From an uncultured Clostridia bacterium (GTDB taxonomy: Bacteria; Bacillota; Clostridia; TANB77; CAG-508), in NCBI GenBank assembly GCA_934155625.1, contig CAKPHD010000030.1:1-21062 (forward strand): a stretch of 21,062 nucleotides of DNA, in the 5' to 3' direction. The notes under the pieces were generated by a model that did no database searches, was not told the origin of the DNA, and was given only the letters and a program-made list of their open reading frames with translations. A program made the translations under genes and the position numbers. How positions within the stretch are numbered: position 1 is the stretch's first letter; each line of letters begins with the position of its first letter. This document shows positions 6,852-14,023 of this stretch, in pieces.

Positions 6852-7559
6852 ATGTCAGAAGCAAAGTATAAAAGAGTACTTTTAAAACTAAGTGGAGAAG
6901 CATTAGCTGGAAACCAAAAAACAGGAGTAAATCCTGAAGTAATAGGCAAAATGTGTGATAAAATAAAAGAAGTAGTAGACATGGGAGTACAAGTTGCAAT
7001 AGTAGTCGGAGGAGGAAACTTCTGGAGAGGAAGACAAGGAATGGAAATGGAAAGAACAACAGCAGACTACATGGGAATGTTAGCAACAGCAATGAATGCA
7101 CTAGCATTACAAGACGCACTAGAAGTAAGAGGAATATATTCAAGAGTACAAACAGCAATAGAAATGAGAGAAATAGCAGAACCATTTATACAAAGAAAAG
7201 CAGAAAAACATTTAAATAGAGGAAGAGTAGTAATATTTGCATGCGGAACAGGGCATCCATATTTCACAACAGATACAGCAGCAGTATTAAGAGCAACAGA
7301 AATAAAGGCAGACATCATATTATTAGGAAAAGCAATAGATGCAGTATATTCAGCAGATCCAAAAATTCAAAAAGATGCAATCAAATTTGAAGAAATATCA
7401 TATTTAGATGTATTAAATAAAGACTTAAAAGTAATGGACTCAACAGCAACAGCAATGTGCAGAGACAACAACATTCCATTATTAGTATTTGGAATAGCAG
7501 ACCCAGAAAATATAGTAAGAGCCGTTAAAGGCGAGAAAATAGGAACAATTGTATCATAG
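6852..7559 (+). CDS. pyrH: Uridylate kinase (UMP kinase)
   Basis: This hexameric amino-acid-kinase-fold enzyme phosphorylates UMP to UDP with ATP, the committed step supplying UTP, CTP and the UDP-sugars used in wall synthesis. At 235 residues it has the normal bacterial length. Motifs are KRVLLKLSGEAL at the N-terminus, VVGGGNFWRG for phosphate binding, TTDTAAVLRA and the C-terminal DNNIPLLVF. The start follows an AAAGGA ribosome binding site. It opens the conserved pyrH-frr-uppS-cdsA order; tsf and rpsB, often upstream in other Firmicutes, are not here. A stem-loop with a repeat motif separates it from frr. Confidence 0.97.
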   Translation: MSEAKYKRVLLKLSGEALAGNQKTGVNPEVIGKMCDKIKEVVDMGVQVAIVVGGGNFWRGRQGMEMERTTADYMGMLATAMNALALQDALEVRGIYSRVQTAIEMREIAEPFIQRKAEKHLNRGRVVIFACGTGHPYFTTDTAAVLRATEIKADIILLGKAIDAVYSADPKIQKDAIKFEEISYLDVLNKDLKVMDSTATAMCRDNNIPLLVFGIADPENIVRAVKGEKIGTIVS

Positions 7560-7592
7560 TGGTACTTTTAAGAACCGGTCCCAAAAGTACCA
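7560..7592 (+). repeat. Stem-loop carrying the AGAACCGGTCCC repeat, copy 1
   Basis: Ten-base arms TGGTACTTTT (7560-7569) and AAAAGTACCA (7583-7592) pair perfectly around a loop that contains AGAACCGGTCCC. It starts on the last base of the pyrH stop codon. No T-run follows, so it is more likely a processing or stability element, or a mobile palindromic repeat, than a terminator. Confidence 0.7.
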
Positions 7593-7631
7593 AAAATGCA
7601 CCGCAGAGAACCGGTCCCAAAAGTAACAAAT
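7592..7631 (+). repeat. Dispersed ~40-bp repeat, copy 2 (between pyrH and frr)
   Basis: It contains TGCACCG, then AGAACCGGTCCC (7607-7618). Nineteen bases of it (7607-7625) repeat 7571-7589 exactly. It also matches the reverse complement of 13675-13714 at 32 of 40 positions. It thus belongs to a family of at least three copies in this window. Confidence 0.7.
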
Positions 7632-7653
7632 AAAAATTAAAGGAGAGAAAATT

Positions 7654-8202
7654 ATGGATTACACAAATTTAAAAGAAAGAATGGAAAAATCAATAGGAGC
7701 ATACCAAGAAAAATTGTCAGAAATAAGAGCAGGAAGAGCAAATCCTGCAATATTAAACAAAGTAAAAGTAGATTATTATGGAACACCAACACCAATTAAT
7801 CAAATGGCTGGAATATCAGTACCAGAAGCAAGATTAATAATTATTCAACCATGGGATATGAGTGTACTAAAAGACATTGAAAAAGCAATATTAGCATCAG
7901 ATATTGGAATTAATCCAAATAATGATGGAAAAGTAATAAGACTAGCTTTTCCAGAATTAAATGAAGAGAGAAGAAAAGAATTAGTAAAAGAAATCAAAAA
8001 AATAGCTGAAGAAGCAAAAGTTGCAATAAGATCAATCAGAAGAGATGGAATTGATGAAGCAAAAGCAAAACAAAAAAATAGTGAAATGACAGAAGATGAA
8101 CTAAAAATTGCTGAAACAGAAATTCAAAAAATAACAGACAAAAACATAGAAGAAATTGACAAAATATTAGCAAATAAAGAAACAGAAATAATGAGTGTAT
8201 AA
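7654..8202 (+). CDS. frr: Ribosome recycling factor
   Basis: RRF acts with EF-G to split post-termination ribosomes. The 182-residue protein matches the usual ~185. Family features include MEKSIGAYQEKLSEIRAGRANP near the N-terminus with the conserved RAGRA, YYGTPTPINQMA in the hinge/domain II region, PWDMSVLKDIEKAI, and the charged helix KIAEEAKVAIRSIRRDGID. The start has an AGGAGAG ribosome binding site. The next gene follows after a 13-base gap holding its own AAGGAG. It is co-transcribed with pyrH unless the intervening repeat hairpin interferes. Confidence 0.97.
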   Translation: MDYTNLKERMEKSIGAYQEKLSEIRAGRANPAILNKVKVDYYGTPTPINQMAGISVPEARLIIIQPWDMSVLKDIEKAILASDIGINPNNDGKVIRLAFPELNEERRKELVKEIKKIAEEAKVAIRSIRRDGIDEAKAKQKNSEMTEDELKIAETEIQKITDKNIEEIDKILANKETEIMSV

Positions 8203-8215
8203 CAAGGAGAAAACA

Positions 8216-8929
8216 ATGGAATTTAACAAAGAAAATATGCCAAAACATATAGCTATAATTATGGATGGAAATAGAAGATGGGCAAGAGCTCAAGGAAAGC
8301 CAGCAAGCTTTGGCCATAAAGCAGGTGCAAAAACTCTTGAAAAAATAGTTAGATATGCTAACAAAATAGGTTTAGAATATATAACTGTATATGCATTTTC
8401 AACAGAAAACTGGAAAAGAGCAGAAGAAGAAGTTAAGGCACTTATGACATTATTGCAAAACTATTTAGACGATTATAGTAAAAGAGCAGATTCAGAAAAT
8501 ATAAAAATAAAAATCCTTGGAGACATTTCTGCACTTTCACCAAAGATGCAAAAAAGCATTATAAACTGTATGGAAAGAACAAAAAATAATACAGGAGTAA
8601 CATTCAATATTGCATTAAATTATGGTGGAAGAGACGAAATTGTAAGAGCTGTAAAAAAGATAGCTGAACAAGTAAAAGAAGACAAAATTAAAACAGAAGA
8701 TATAAATGAAGAAATGATATCAAATAATTTATATACAGAAGGAGAGCCAGATCCAGACTTAGTAATAAGAACAAGTGGAGAGTTACGTTTAAGCAACTTC
8801 TTGCCTTGGCAAGTAGTATATTCAGAATTTTTATTTATAGATAAAAACTGGCCAGATTTTTCAGAAGAAGATTTGGATGAAGCAATAATTGAATATCAAA
8901 AAAGAACAAGAAAGTTTGGAGCAAATTAA
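8216..8929 (+). CDS. uppS: Undecaprenyl diphosphate synthase (isoprenyl transferase)
   Basis: This cytosolic enzyme condenses isopentenyl diphosphate units onto farnesyl diphosphate to make the C55 lipid carrier for peptidoglycan and wall polymers. Motifs are HIAIIMDGNRRWA with the catalytic Asp at residue 17, GHKAG, FSTENWKR, NIALNYGGRDEIVRA and PDLVIRTSGELRLSNFLPWQ. I placed the start at ATG 8216 (237 residues) rather than the earlier in-frame codon at 8195, because AAGGAG at 8204-8209 is well spaced for it and 8195 would overlap frr. It belongs to the pyrH-frr-uppS-cdsA operon. Confidence 0.96.
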   Translation: MEFNKENMPKHIAIIMDGNRRWARAQGKPASFGHKAGAKTLEKIVRYANKIGLEYITVYAFSTENWKRAEEEVKALMTLLQNYLDDYSKRADSENIKIKILGDISALSPKMQKSIINCMERTKNNTGVTFNIALNYGGRDEIVRAVKKIAEQVKEDKIKTEDINEEMISNNLYTEGEPDPDLVIRTSGELRLSNFLPWQVVYSEFLFIDKNWPDFSEEDLDEAIIEYQKRTRKFGAN

Positions 8930-8958
8930 AAAATAAAGCAGAAGAAGAGGGAAAAAAT

Positions 8959-9774
8959 ATGGATATAAAAAGAGTAACATCAGCATTATTAGGATTTCCT
9001 TTAGTTGTATTAATATTAACATTTGGAAATAAATATGTTGTAGATATTTTCTTAGCATTAGTTGCAATGCTAGGAATGCAAGAATATTTTAATGCAGTAG
9101 CAAAAGAATCTAAACCTGTAAGATGGATAGGATACGCATCATGTCTATCAATTGCGTTAGTTCATATATTGCCACAATATGTGCCAGAACAACTATTAAA
9201 AAATATTTTGTTAATAATAATACCATTAATAAACTTAATATTATTTGCACATGTAATAATAACAAACATGAAAACAAACTTTAAAGATATAGCATATACA
9301 CTATTTGGAATAATATATTTAATTGGAAATATATTATTTATAGCTCTTCTAAGAGGAATGGAACATGGGGTAATATTAGTATGGTATGCAATAATTGCCG
9401 CATGGGGAACAGATACATGTGCATATCTTGTAGGAAAAAGATGGGGAAAACACAAATTTAGCCAAGTAAGTCCTAAAAAATCCATAGAAGGATGTATTGC
9501 AGGAACTATGGGAGCTGTAGTAATTGCATTAATATATACATTTGCTATGAACTCAATATATAATCTTGAATATTCATATGTTTTAATAGGAATAATAACA
9601 GTAGTACTAAGTATAGCTGGACAATTAGGAGACTTTGCAGCTTCAAGTATAAAAAGATATGTAAATATAAAAGATTATAGTAATCTAATTCCAGGACATG
9701 GCGGAATGCTAGATAGAATAGACAGTTTAATGTTTTTAGCTCCTTATGCATATATATTATTAAGTTTAATATAA
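8959..9774 (+). CDS. cdsA: Phosphatidate cytidylyltransferase (CDP-diacylglycerol synthase)
   Basis: This integral membrane enzyme makes CDP-diacylglycerol from CTP and phosphatidate for phospholipid synthesis. At 271 residues it has about eight hydrophobic segments. The signature near the C-terminus is intact: SSIKRYVNIKDYSNLIPGHG then GMLDRIDS, about residues 231-259. The mid-protein AIIAAWGTDTCAYLVGKRWG is also typical. ATG 8959 follows a GAAGAGGG ribosome binding site. dxr often follows cdsA in Firmicutes; here a small ORF and a zeta-toxin-like gene come next. Confidence 0.96.
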   Translation: MDIKRVTSALLGFPLVVLILTFGNKYVVDIFLALVAMLGMQEYFNAVAKESKPVRWIGYASCLSIALVHILPQYVPEQLLKNILLIIIPLINLILFAHVIITNMKTNFKDIAYTLFGIIYLIGNILFIALLRGMEHGVILVWYAIIAAWGTDTCAYLVGKRWGKHKFSQVSPKKSIEGCIAGTMGAVVIALIYTFAMNSIYNLEYSYVLIGIITVVLSIAGQLGDFAASSIKRYVNIKDYSNLIPGHGGMLDRIDSLMFLAPYAYILLSLI

Positions 9775-9828
9775 AGGTTTATAGATAGAACCCAAAATCT
9801 AAATATAGTAAATATAGGATTGATAAAA

Positions 9829-10020
9829 ATGAATGCAAATACAAAACTAGAAATTGCAGTAGAAATAATGGCTGCAAAAATTGCTAAAACTTCTAGAGAA
9901 GAGCAATCAGAAGAAAAATTAAAAAAGTTACTTAAAGAAAAAACAAAAATGTATCAAGGTGATAATGAAATAATAGAAAAAATAATAAATGTATATGGTA
10001 AAGAAGTAAAAGGTGAATAG
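9829..10020 (+). CDS. Small helical protein, possible antitoxin partner of the zeta-like kinase
   Basis: The product is about 63 residues from ATG 9829; an upstream TTG at 9820 is possible, but AGGA at 9816-9819 spaces better to the ATG. It appears entirely helical and charged (KLEIAVEIMAAKIAKTSREE, then EEKLKKLLKEKTKMYQGDNE), with no membrane segment. I do not recognise the family by sequence. Its stop TAG at 10018-10020 overlaps or abuts the start of the zeta-like kinase. That arrangement and its size resemble the epsilon antitoxin, a small three-helix protein encoded just ahead of zeta toxin. The antitoxin role is inferred from context only. Confidence 0.6.
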   Translation: MNANTKLEIAVEIMAAKIAKTSREEQSEEKLKKLLKEKTKMYQGDNEIIEKIINVYGKEVKGE

Positions 10021-10024
10021 AGAA

Positions 10025-11005
10025 ATGAACAAAGAAGAAATATTAAAAAAATACAAACTAACAGATGAAGAACACGAACAATATTATCAAACAATAAAAA
10101 GAATATATACAGGAGGAAAAATACCTGTAAGCAATCCAATAGCAGTAATTATAGGAGGACAAACAGGTGCCGGAAAAAGTGGAATAATTGGATATTCAAC
10201 AAAAATGTTTACTGACGAAAATGTCATAATTATCAATAGTGATGAAATAAAACCTTTTCATCCACAAAGTGAAGAAATTGCAAAATTATACCCAGATATG
10301 TATACAATTATAACAGACCAAGAAAGCAATACTTGGACTAGTAAACTTTTTGAAGAACTACGAAGAGATAAATATAATATCATATTTGAAGGTACAATGA
10401 AAAATAACAGAATTGCAGACGAGTCAATTACAGAATTAGAAAGACTTGGGTATACAGTAGTAGTAAGAGGAATTGCCACATGTGATTTAGAAAGTAGAAT
10501 GTCAATTTTAGAAAGATATGAAGGGCAAGTAAGTACAAAAGGATGGGGAAGGCTAGTAACACCAGAACATCATAACCAAACTTATGTAGGAATGCCAAAC
10601 ACAATAGAATACATAGAAAGTACAGGCAAATATGATGTATTAGAAATTTTTGCTAGAGGTGAAACACCAGATCAACCTATAAATGTGTATTCTGAACACA
10701 ATGCTGAAAGAAGAAAAAAGATAGATTTAGCATTAGAAGGCAAAAAATATATATCAAAATATGCTAGAAAATTTGGATATTCAGGAGCAAAAGATGCAGT
10801 TCTAGGAGCACGAGAAGAGGAATATGATAGAGTAGTTGAAACTTTACAACCACGAATAAAAGAAGTATTAGACTCTATGAATAAAAGAGATGCAAGCAAT
10901 GAAGAAAAAGAAATGGTATTAAATTTAATGAACGAATATCAAAACAAAATTCAAAAAAAAAAAGTTAGATTAGAAAAAACACCCAATAATGGTGAGGATA
11001 GGTAG
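10025..11005 (+). CDS. Zeta-toxin-family P-loop kinase
   Basis: The product is about 326 residues from ATG 10025; a GTG at 10013 in frame would overlap the small ORF by 8 bases. The P-loop IIGGQTGAGKS (G44-S52 from this ATG) is followed by INSDEIKPFHP and IIFEGTM, the order seen in zeta/PezT toxins. These enzymes phosphorylate UDP-N-acetylglucosamine and poison peptidoglycan synthesis. The kinase domain seems to end near residue 210. A charged helical C-terminal extension of ~100 residues (SEHNAERRKKIDLAL onward) goes beyond the minimal toxin. Key residues look intact. It sits within an envelope-lipid operon, with no terminator either side. Alternatives are a non-toxic zeta-fold kinase. Confidence 0.82.
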   Translation: MNKEEILKKYKLTDEEHEQYYQTIKRIYTGGKIPVSNPIAVIIGGQTGAGKSGIIGYSTKMFTDENVIIINSDEIKPFHPQSEEIAKLYPDMYTIITDQESNTWTSKLFEELRRDKYNIIFEGTMKNNRIADESITELERLGYTVVVRGIATCDLESRMSILERYEGQVSTKGWGRLVTPEHHNQTYVGMPNTIEYIESTGKYDVLEIFARGETPDQPINVYSEHNAERRKKIDLALEGKKYISKYARKFGYSGAKDAVLGAREEEYDRVVETLQPRIKEVLDSMNKRDASNEEKEMVLNLMNEYQNKIQKKKVRLEKTPNNGEDR

Positions 11006-11039
11006 AGTATAGTAAAGGACAATTAGGAGGAAAGAGAAT

Positions 11040-11819
11040 TTGATAAATTTTTTAATTAATGCTATAAAAATAATATTTTTACTGGGATTTTTAGTGTTAA
11101 TACATGAAGGAGGGCACTTCCTTGTAGCAAAACTATGCAAAGTCAAAGTAAACGAATTTGCAATAGGATTTGGAAAAGTTCTTTTACAAAAGCAAGGAAA
11201 AGAAACTAAGTATTCTCTAAGGATGATACCACTTGGTGGATTTTGCAGTATGGAAGGAGAAGAAGAGGAATCTGATGCTCCTGGGTCATTTTCAAAAGCA
11301 AGTGTGTGGAAGAGGATGGCAATTGTAGTTGCAGGGGCAACTGTAAATATTATATTTGGAATATTAGTATATTTTATATTAGTGGCAACAGTAGGTATAC
11401 AATTTGTTGATCCAGCAAAAGATACTATTGCAAATAGAATTTATTATGGTGCTCAAGGAACAGGACAATTTATAACTGCAGTATTTAATAGTATAAAAAC
11501 ACTATTTTCAGGTGGATTAAAAACAGACCAAATGGTAGGAATTGTAGGAATTTCAGAAGTTGTTATAAAAACTAATGGAATAATAAATTATTTGAATTTA
11601 TTAGCAGTTATATCTGTTTCTTTAGGGATTACAAACTTGTTGCCTATACCTGCATTAGATGGGGGAAAACTTTTGATATTGCTTATAGAAGTAATAAGAA
11701 GAAAGCCTATGAAATTAGAGACAGAGGCTAAAATTCAATTAATAGGTTTTTCCATATTAATTGCTTTATCTTTATTTGTAACTTATAATGATATATTAAG
11801 AATCGGAGCAGGTTCTTAA
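11040..11819 (+). CDS. rseP: Site-2 protease family membrane metalloprotease, PDZ-less
   Basis: This intramembrane zinc protease is related to RseP/RasP, which cleave anti-sigma factors and remnant signal peptides. The zinc motif HEGGH is at residues 22-26, and the second motif NLLPIPALDGG gives the third ligand at about D207. At 259 residues it is far shorter than typical RasP (~420). The PDZ domain usually found between the second and third membrane segments is not evident; after the segment AGATVNIIFGILVYF the protein goes straight into a short linker. The start is TTG at 11040 with AGGAGG at 11025-11030, 9 bases upstream. Codon use has more T-ended codons than in neighbouring genes. It is the last gene of the pyrH operon, ending inside a terminator-like hairpin. 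Confidence 0.88.
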   Translation: MINFLINAIKIIFLLGFLVLIHEGGHFLVAKLCKVKVNEFAIGFGKVLLQKQGKETKYSLRMIPLGGFCSMEGEEEESDAPGSFSKASVWKRMAIVVAGATVNIIFGILVYFILVATVGIQFVDPAKDTIANRIYYGAQGTGQFITAVFNSIKTLFSGGLKTDQMVGIVGISEVVIKTNGIINYLNLLAVISVSLGITNLLPIPALDGGKLLILLIEVIRRKPMKLETEAKIQLIGFSILIALSLFVTYNDILRIGAGS

Positions 11820-11832
11820 TATATTTTTTTTC
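11795..11832 (+). terminator. Intrinsic terminator overlapping the rseP stop
   Basis: ATTAAGAA (11795-11802) pairs with TTCTTAAT (11813-11820), and a run of eight T follows after ATA. The right arm includes the rseP stop codon. It ends the pyrH-rseP transcription unit ahead of the aspS promoter. Confidence 0.6.
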
Positions 11833-11869
11833 TTAAAATAGGTATATAAATTTAAAATCTCAAGAAACC

Positions 11870-11898
11870 TTGATATTTTCGGCAATATGTAGTAAAAT
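11870..11898 (+). promoter_or_regulatory. Promoter of aspS
   Basis: TTGATA at 11870-11875 and TAAAAT at 11893-11898 are 17 bases apart, followed 35 bases later by aspS with an AGGGAGG ribosome binding site. The leader is too short for a T-box. Confidence 0.7.
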
Positions 11899-11933
11899 AG
11901 TTAAGAAATGTTAACAATAGGGAGGAACGCCAA

Positions 11934-13673
11934 ATGTATAGAACACATAATTTAGGAGAACTAACAATAAAAAATGTAGAAGAAGAAGTTGAACTATCAG
12001 GATGGATACAAAAAATCCGTAATCTAGGAGGAATGATATTCATCGACTTAAGAGATGAATTTGGAATAACACAAATAGTAATAAATGATGAAAAGCTACA
12101 AGAACAAGCAAAAGAGCTAACAACAGAAAGCTGTATACACATATGTGGTAAAGTTGTGGAAAGAAGCAGTAAAAATCTTAAAATGGCAACAGGAGAAATC
12201 GAAGTAGTAGCAGAAAAAATCGAAGTATTAGGAAAATGCAAAAATGTATTACCATTTGAAGTAAATACAGACCAAGAAGTAAGAGAAGACTTAAGATTAG
12301 AATATAGATTTTTAGACTTAAGAAACAAAAAACTACATGACTCAATATTATTACGTTCAAAAATTTTAAAAACATTAAGAGACAAAATGGATGAGCTTGG
12401 ATTTGCAGAAATACAAACACCAATACTAGCAAACTCTTCACCAGAAGGAGCAAGAGACTACTTAGTACCAAGTAGACTAAATCCGGGAGAATTTTATGCA
12501 TTACCACAAGCACCACAACAATTTAAACAATTATTAATGGTAAGTGGATTTGACAAATACTTTCAAATAGCGCCATGTTTTAGAGACGAAGACCCACGTG
12601 CAGACAGAGCGCCAGGAGAATTTTATCAATTAGACTTTGAAATGAGTTTTGCAACACAAGAAGACGTCTTCAAAGTAATAGAAGAAGTAGTACCATACAC
12701 ATTTAAAAAATTCACAAATTGGAAAGTTGACGAAGGACCATTTGTACGTATACCATACTTAGAAGCAATGGAAAAATATGGAATAGACAAACCAGACTTA
12801 AGAAATCCGTTAATAATTCAAGATGTAACAAAAGTATTTAAAAATATAGAATTCAACGCATTTAAAGACAAAACAGTAAAAGCAATAGTAGTACCAAATG
12901 GAGCAGAACAAGGAAGAAAATTCTTTGACAAAATGACAGAATTTGCAATAACAGACGAAGTTGGAGCCAAAGGACTAGCATGGACAAAATTCGAAAAAGA
13001 CGGAGCTGTACAAGGTGGAATTGCAAAATTCATAACAGAAGAGGCAAAAACAAAACTAGAAAATGAATATGGAGTAAAAGCAGGAGATAGTATATTCTTT
13101 ATAGCAGACGAATTCCATAAAGCACAAAAAATTGCAGGATTAGTAAGGATAGAATTAGGAAAGAGATTAGACTTAATAGAAAAAGCTGTATATAAATTCT
13201 GCTTTATTGTAGACTTCCCAATGTACGAATTATCAGACGAAGGAACAATAGACTTCTGCCATAACCCATTCTCAATGCCACAAGGTGGATTAGAAGCATT
13301 AGAAAATAAAGATCCATTAGAAATATTAGCATATCAATATGATTTAGTATGTAATGGATATGAAATGGCCTCAGGAGCAGTAAGAAACCACAATCCAGAA
13401 ATAATGGTAAAAGCATTCGAAATAGCAGGATATACAGAAGAAGATGTAAAAAATAGATTTGGAGCATTATATAATGCATTCCAATACGGAACACCACCAC
13501 ATGCAGGAGCTGCACCAGGTGTAGATAGAATGGTAATGTTAATAGCAGATTCTACAAATATTAGAGAAGTAATAGCATTCCCTAAAAATAAGAGAGCAAG
13601 AGACTTATTAATGAGAGCACCATCAGTTGTAAGCAAACAACAATTAGATGATGTACATATTCAAGTAAAATAA
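11934..13673 (+). CDS. aspS: Aspartyl-tRNA synthetase (bacterial type)
   Basis: This class II synthetase charges tRNA-Asp, and in some bacteria also tRNA-Asn. At 579 residues it is close to the ~590 of other bacterial AspRS. An N-terminal OB-fold anticodon-binding domain comes first (about residues 1-110, including SGWIQKIRNLGGMIFIDLRD). Motif 2 is CFRDEDPRADRAPGEFYQLD. A bacterial-specific GAD insertion spans roughly residues 290-410, and motif 3 is GAAPGVDRMVMLI. ATG 11934 has a strong ribosome binding site. It forms a single-gene unit, with its own promoter and a terminator at 13719-13755. Whether it is discriminating or non-discriminating cannot be decided by eye. Confidence 0.97.
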   Translation: MYRTHNLGELTIKNVEEEVELSGWIQKIRNLGGMIFIDLRDEFGITQIVINDEKLQEQAKELTTESCIHICGKVVERSSKNLKMATGEIEVVAEKIEVLGKCKNVLPFEVNTDQEVREDLRLEYRFLDLRNKKLHDSILLRSKILKTLRDKMDELGFAEIQTPILANSSPEGARDYLVPSRLNPGEFYALPQAPQQFKQLLMVSGFDKYFQIAPCFRDEDPRADRAPGEFYQLDFEMSFATQEDVFKVIEEVVPYTFKKFTNWKVDEGPFVRIPYLEAMEKYGIDKPDLRNPLIIQDVTKVFKNIEFNAFKDKTVKAIVVPNGAEQGRKFFDKMTEFAITDEVGAKGLAWTKFEKDGAVQGGIAKFITEEAKTKLENEYGVKAGDSIFFIADEFHKAQKIAGLVRIELGKRLDLIEKAVYKFCFIVDFPMYELSDEGTIDFCHNPFSMPQGGLEALENKDPLEILAYQYDLVCNGYEMASGAVRNHNPEIMVKAFEIAGYTEEDVKNRFGALYNAFQYGTPPHAGAAPGVDRMVMLIADSTNIREVIAFPKNKRARDLLMRAPSVVSKQQLDDVHIQVK

Positions 13674-13674
13674 A

Positions 13675-13714
13675 TTTTGGTACCGATGGGACCGGTTCTG
13701 TTCGGTGCAATTTT
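13675..13714 (-). repeat. Dispersed ~40-bp repeat, copy 3 (inverted, after aspS)
   Basis: The reverse complement holds TGCACCG and AGAACCGGTCCC (bases 13688-13699 on this strand read GGGACCGGTTCT). It matches the copy after pyrH at 32 of 40 positions. It starts right at the aspS stop codon, ahead of the terminator. Confidence 0.7.
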
Positions 13715-13718
13715 ATGT

Positions 13719-13758
13719 AAAACTGTCGGAAGTGGAGACCCTTCTTGACAGTTTTATT
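13719..13758 (+). terminator. Intrinsic terminator of aspS
   Basis: AAAACTGTC (13719-13727) pairs with GACAGTTTT (13747-13755), with an inner GAAG/CTTC helix, followed by ATT. It overlaps the 3' end of the minus-strand DUF378 remnant and could serve both directions. Confidence 0.75.
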
Positions 13759-13895
13759 CGCTTAATTTAGGATATAAACCTATAGAAATAATTCCGGCAA
13801 TCCCAACTAATGCATAAATAATTCTAGTAAAAACACTCATATTACCAAATAATGTAGCAACTAAATCAAAACCAAACAAACCGATTTAATATCAT
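13754..13895 (-). pseudogene. DUF378-family small membrane protein, N-terminally deleted remnant
   Basis: The minus strand reads GLFGFDLVATLFGNM then SVFTRIIYALVGIAGI and ends PKLSE-stop at 13754, clearly the C-terminal ~43 residues of a DUF378 protein, a small two-helix membrane protein of unknown function. The usual first helix ending in NWGLVGLFGF is missing. A TAA stands in frame just before the surviving part. An ATG with an AAAGGA ribosome binding site at 13895 enters a different frame and stops after nine residues. The simplest reading is a small deletion that joined the start region to the second half. It is too short for automatic gene callers. Confidence 0.7.
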
Positions 13896-14023
13896 TCCTT
13901 TCCAAAGGCACTAAATAGTGTCTTTACAAAAATAATTATATAAATAGTATATTAAAAATTTAAAAAAATATGCAAAAAATAGAATAAACATGTTATAATA
14001 ACAAAGTGTAAAATGGAGGCTAT
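13896..14023 (+). other. Intergenic region upstream of the spermidine-synthase-like gene
   Basis: Two short palindromes occur (CCTTTCCAAAGG near 13898 and CACTAAATAGTG near 13909). A good -10-like TATAAT lies near 13993, about 30 bp before the gene, but no clear -35 matches it. GGAGG stands 7-8 bases before the ATG at 14024. Confidence 0.4.

Noticed and set aside
7560..7592. Hairpin after pyrH as an intrinsic terminator
   Set aside because: No T-run follows the stem, and frr continues in the same direction in a conserved operon.
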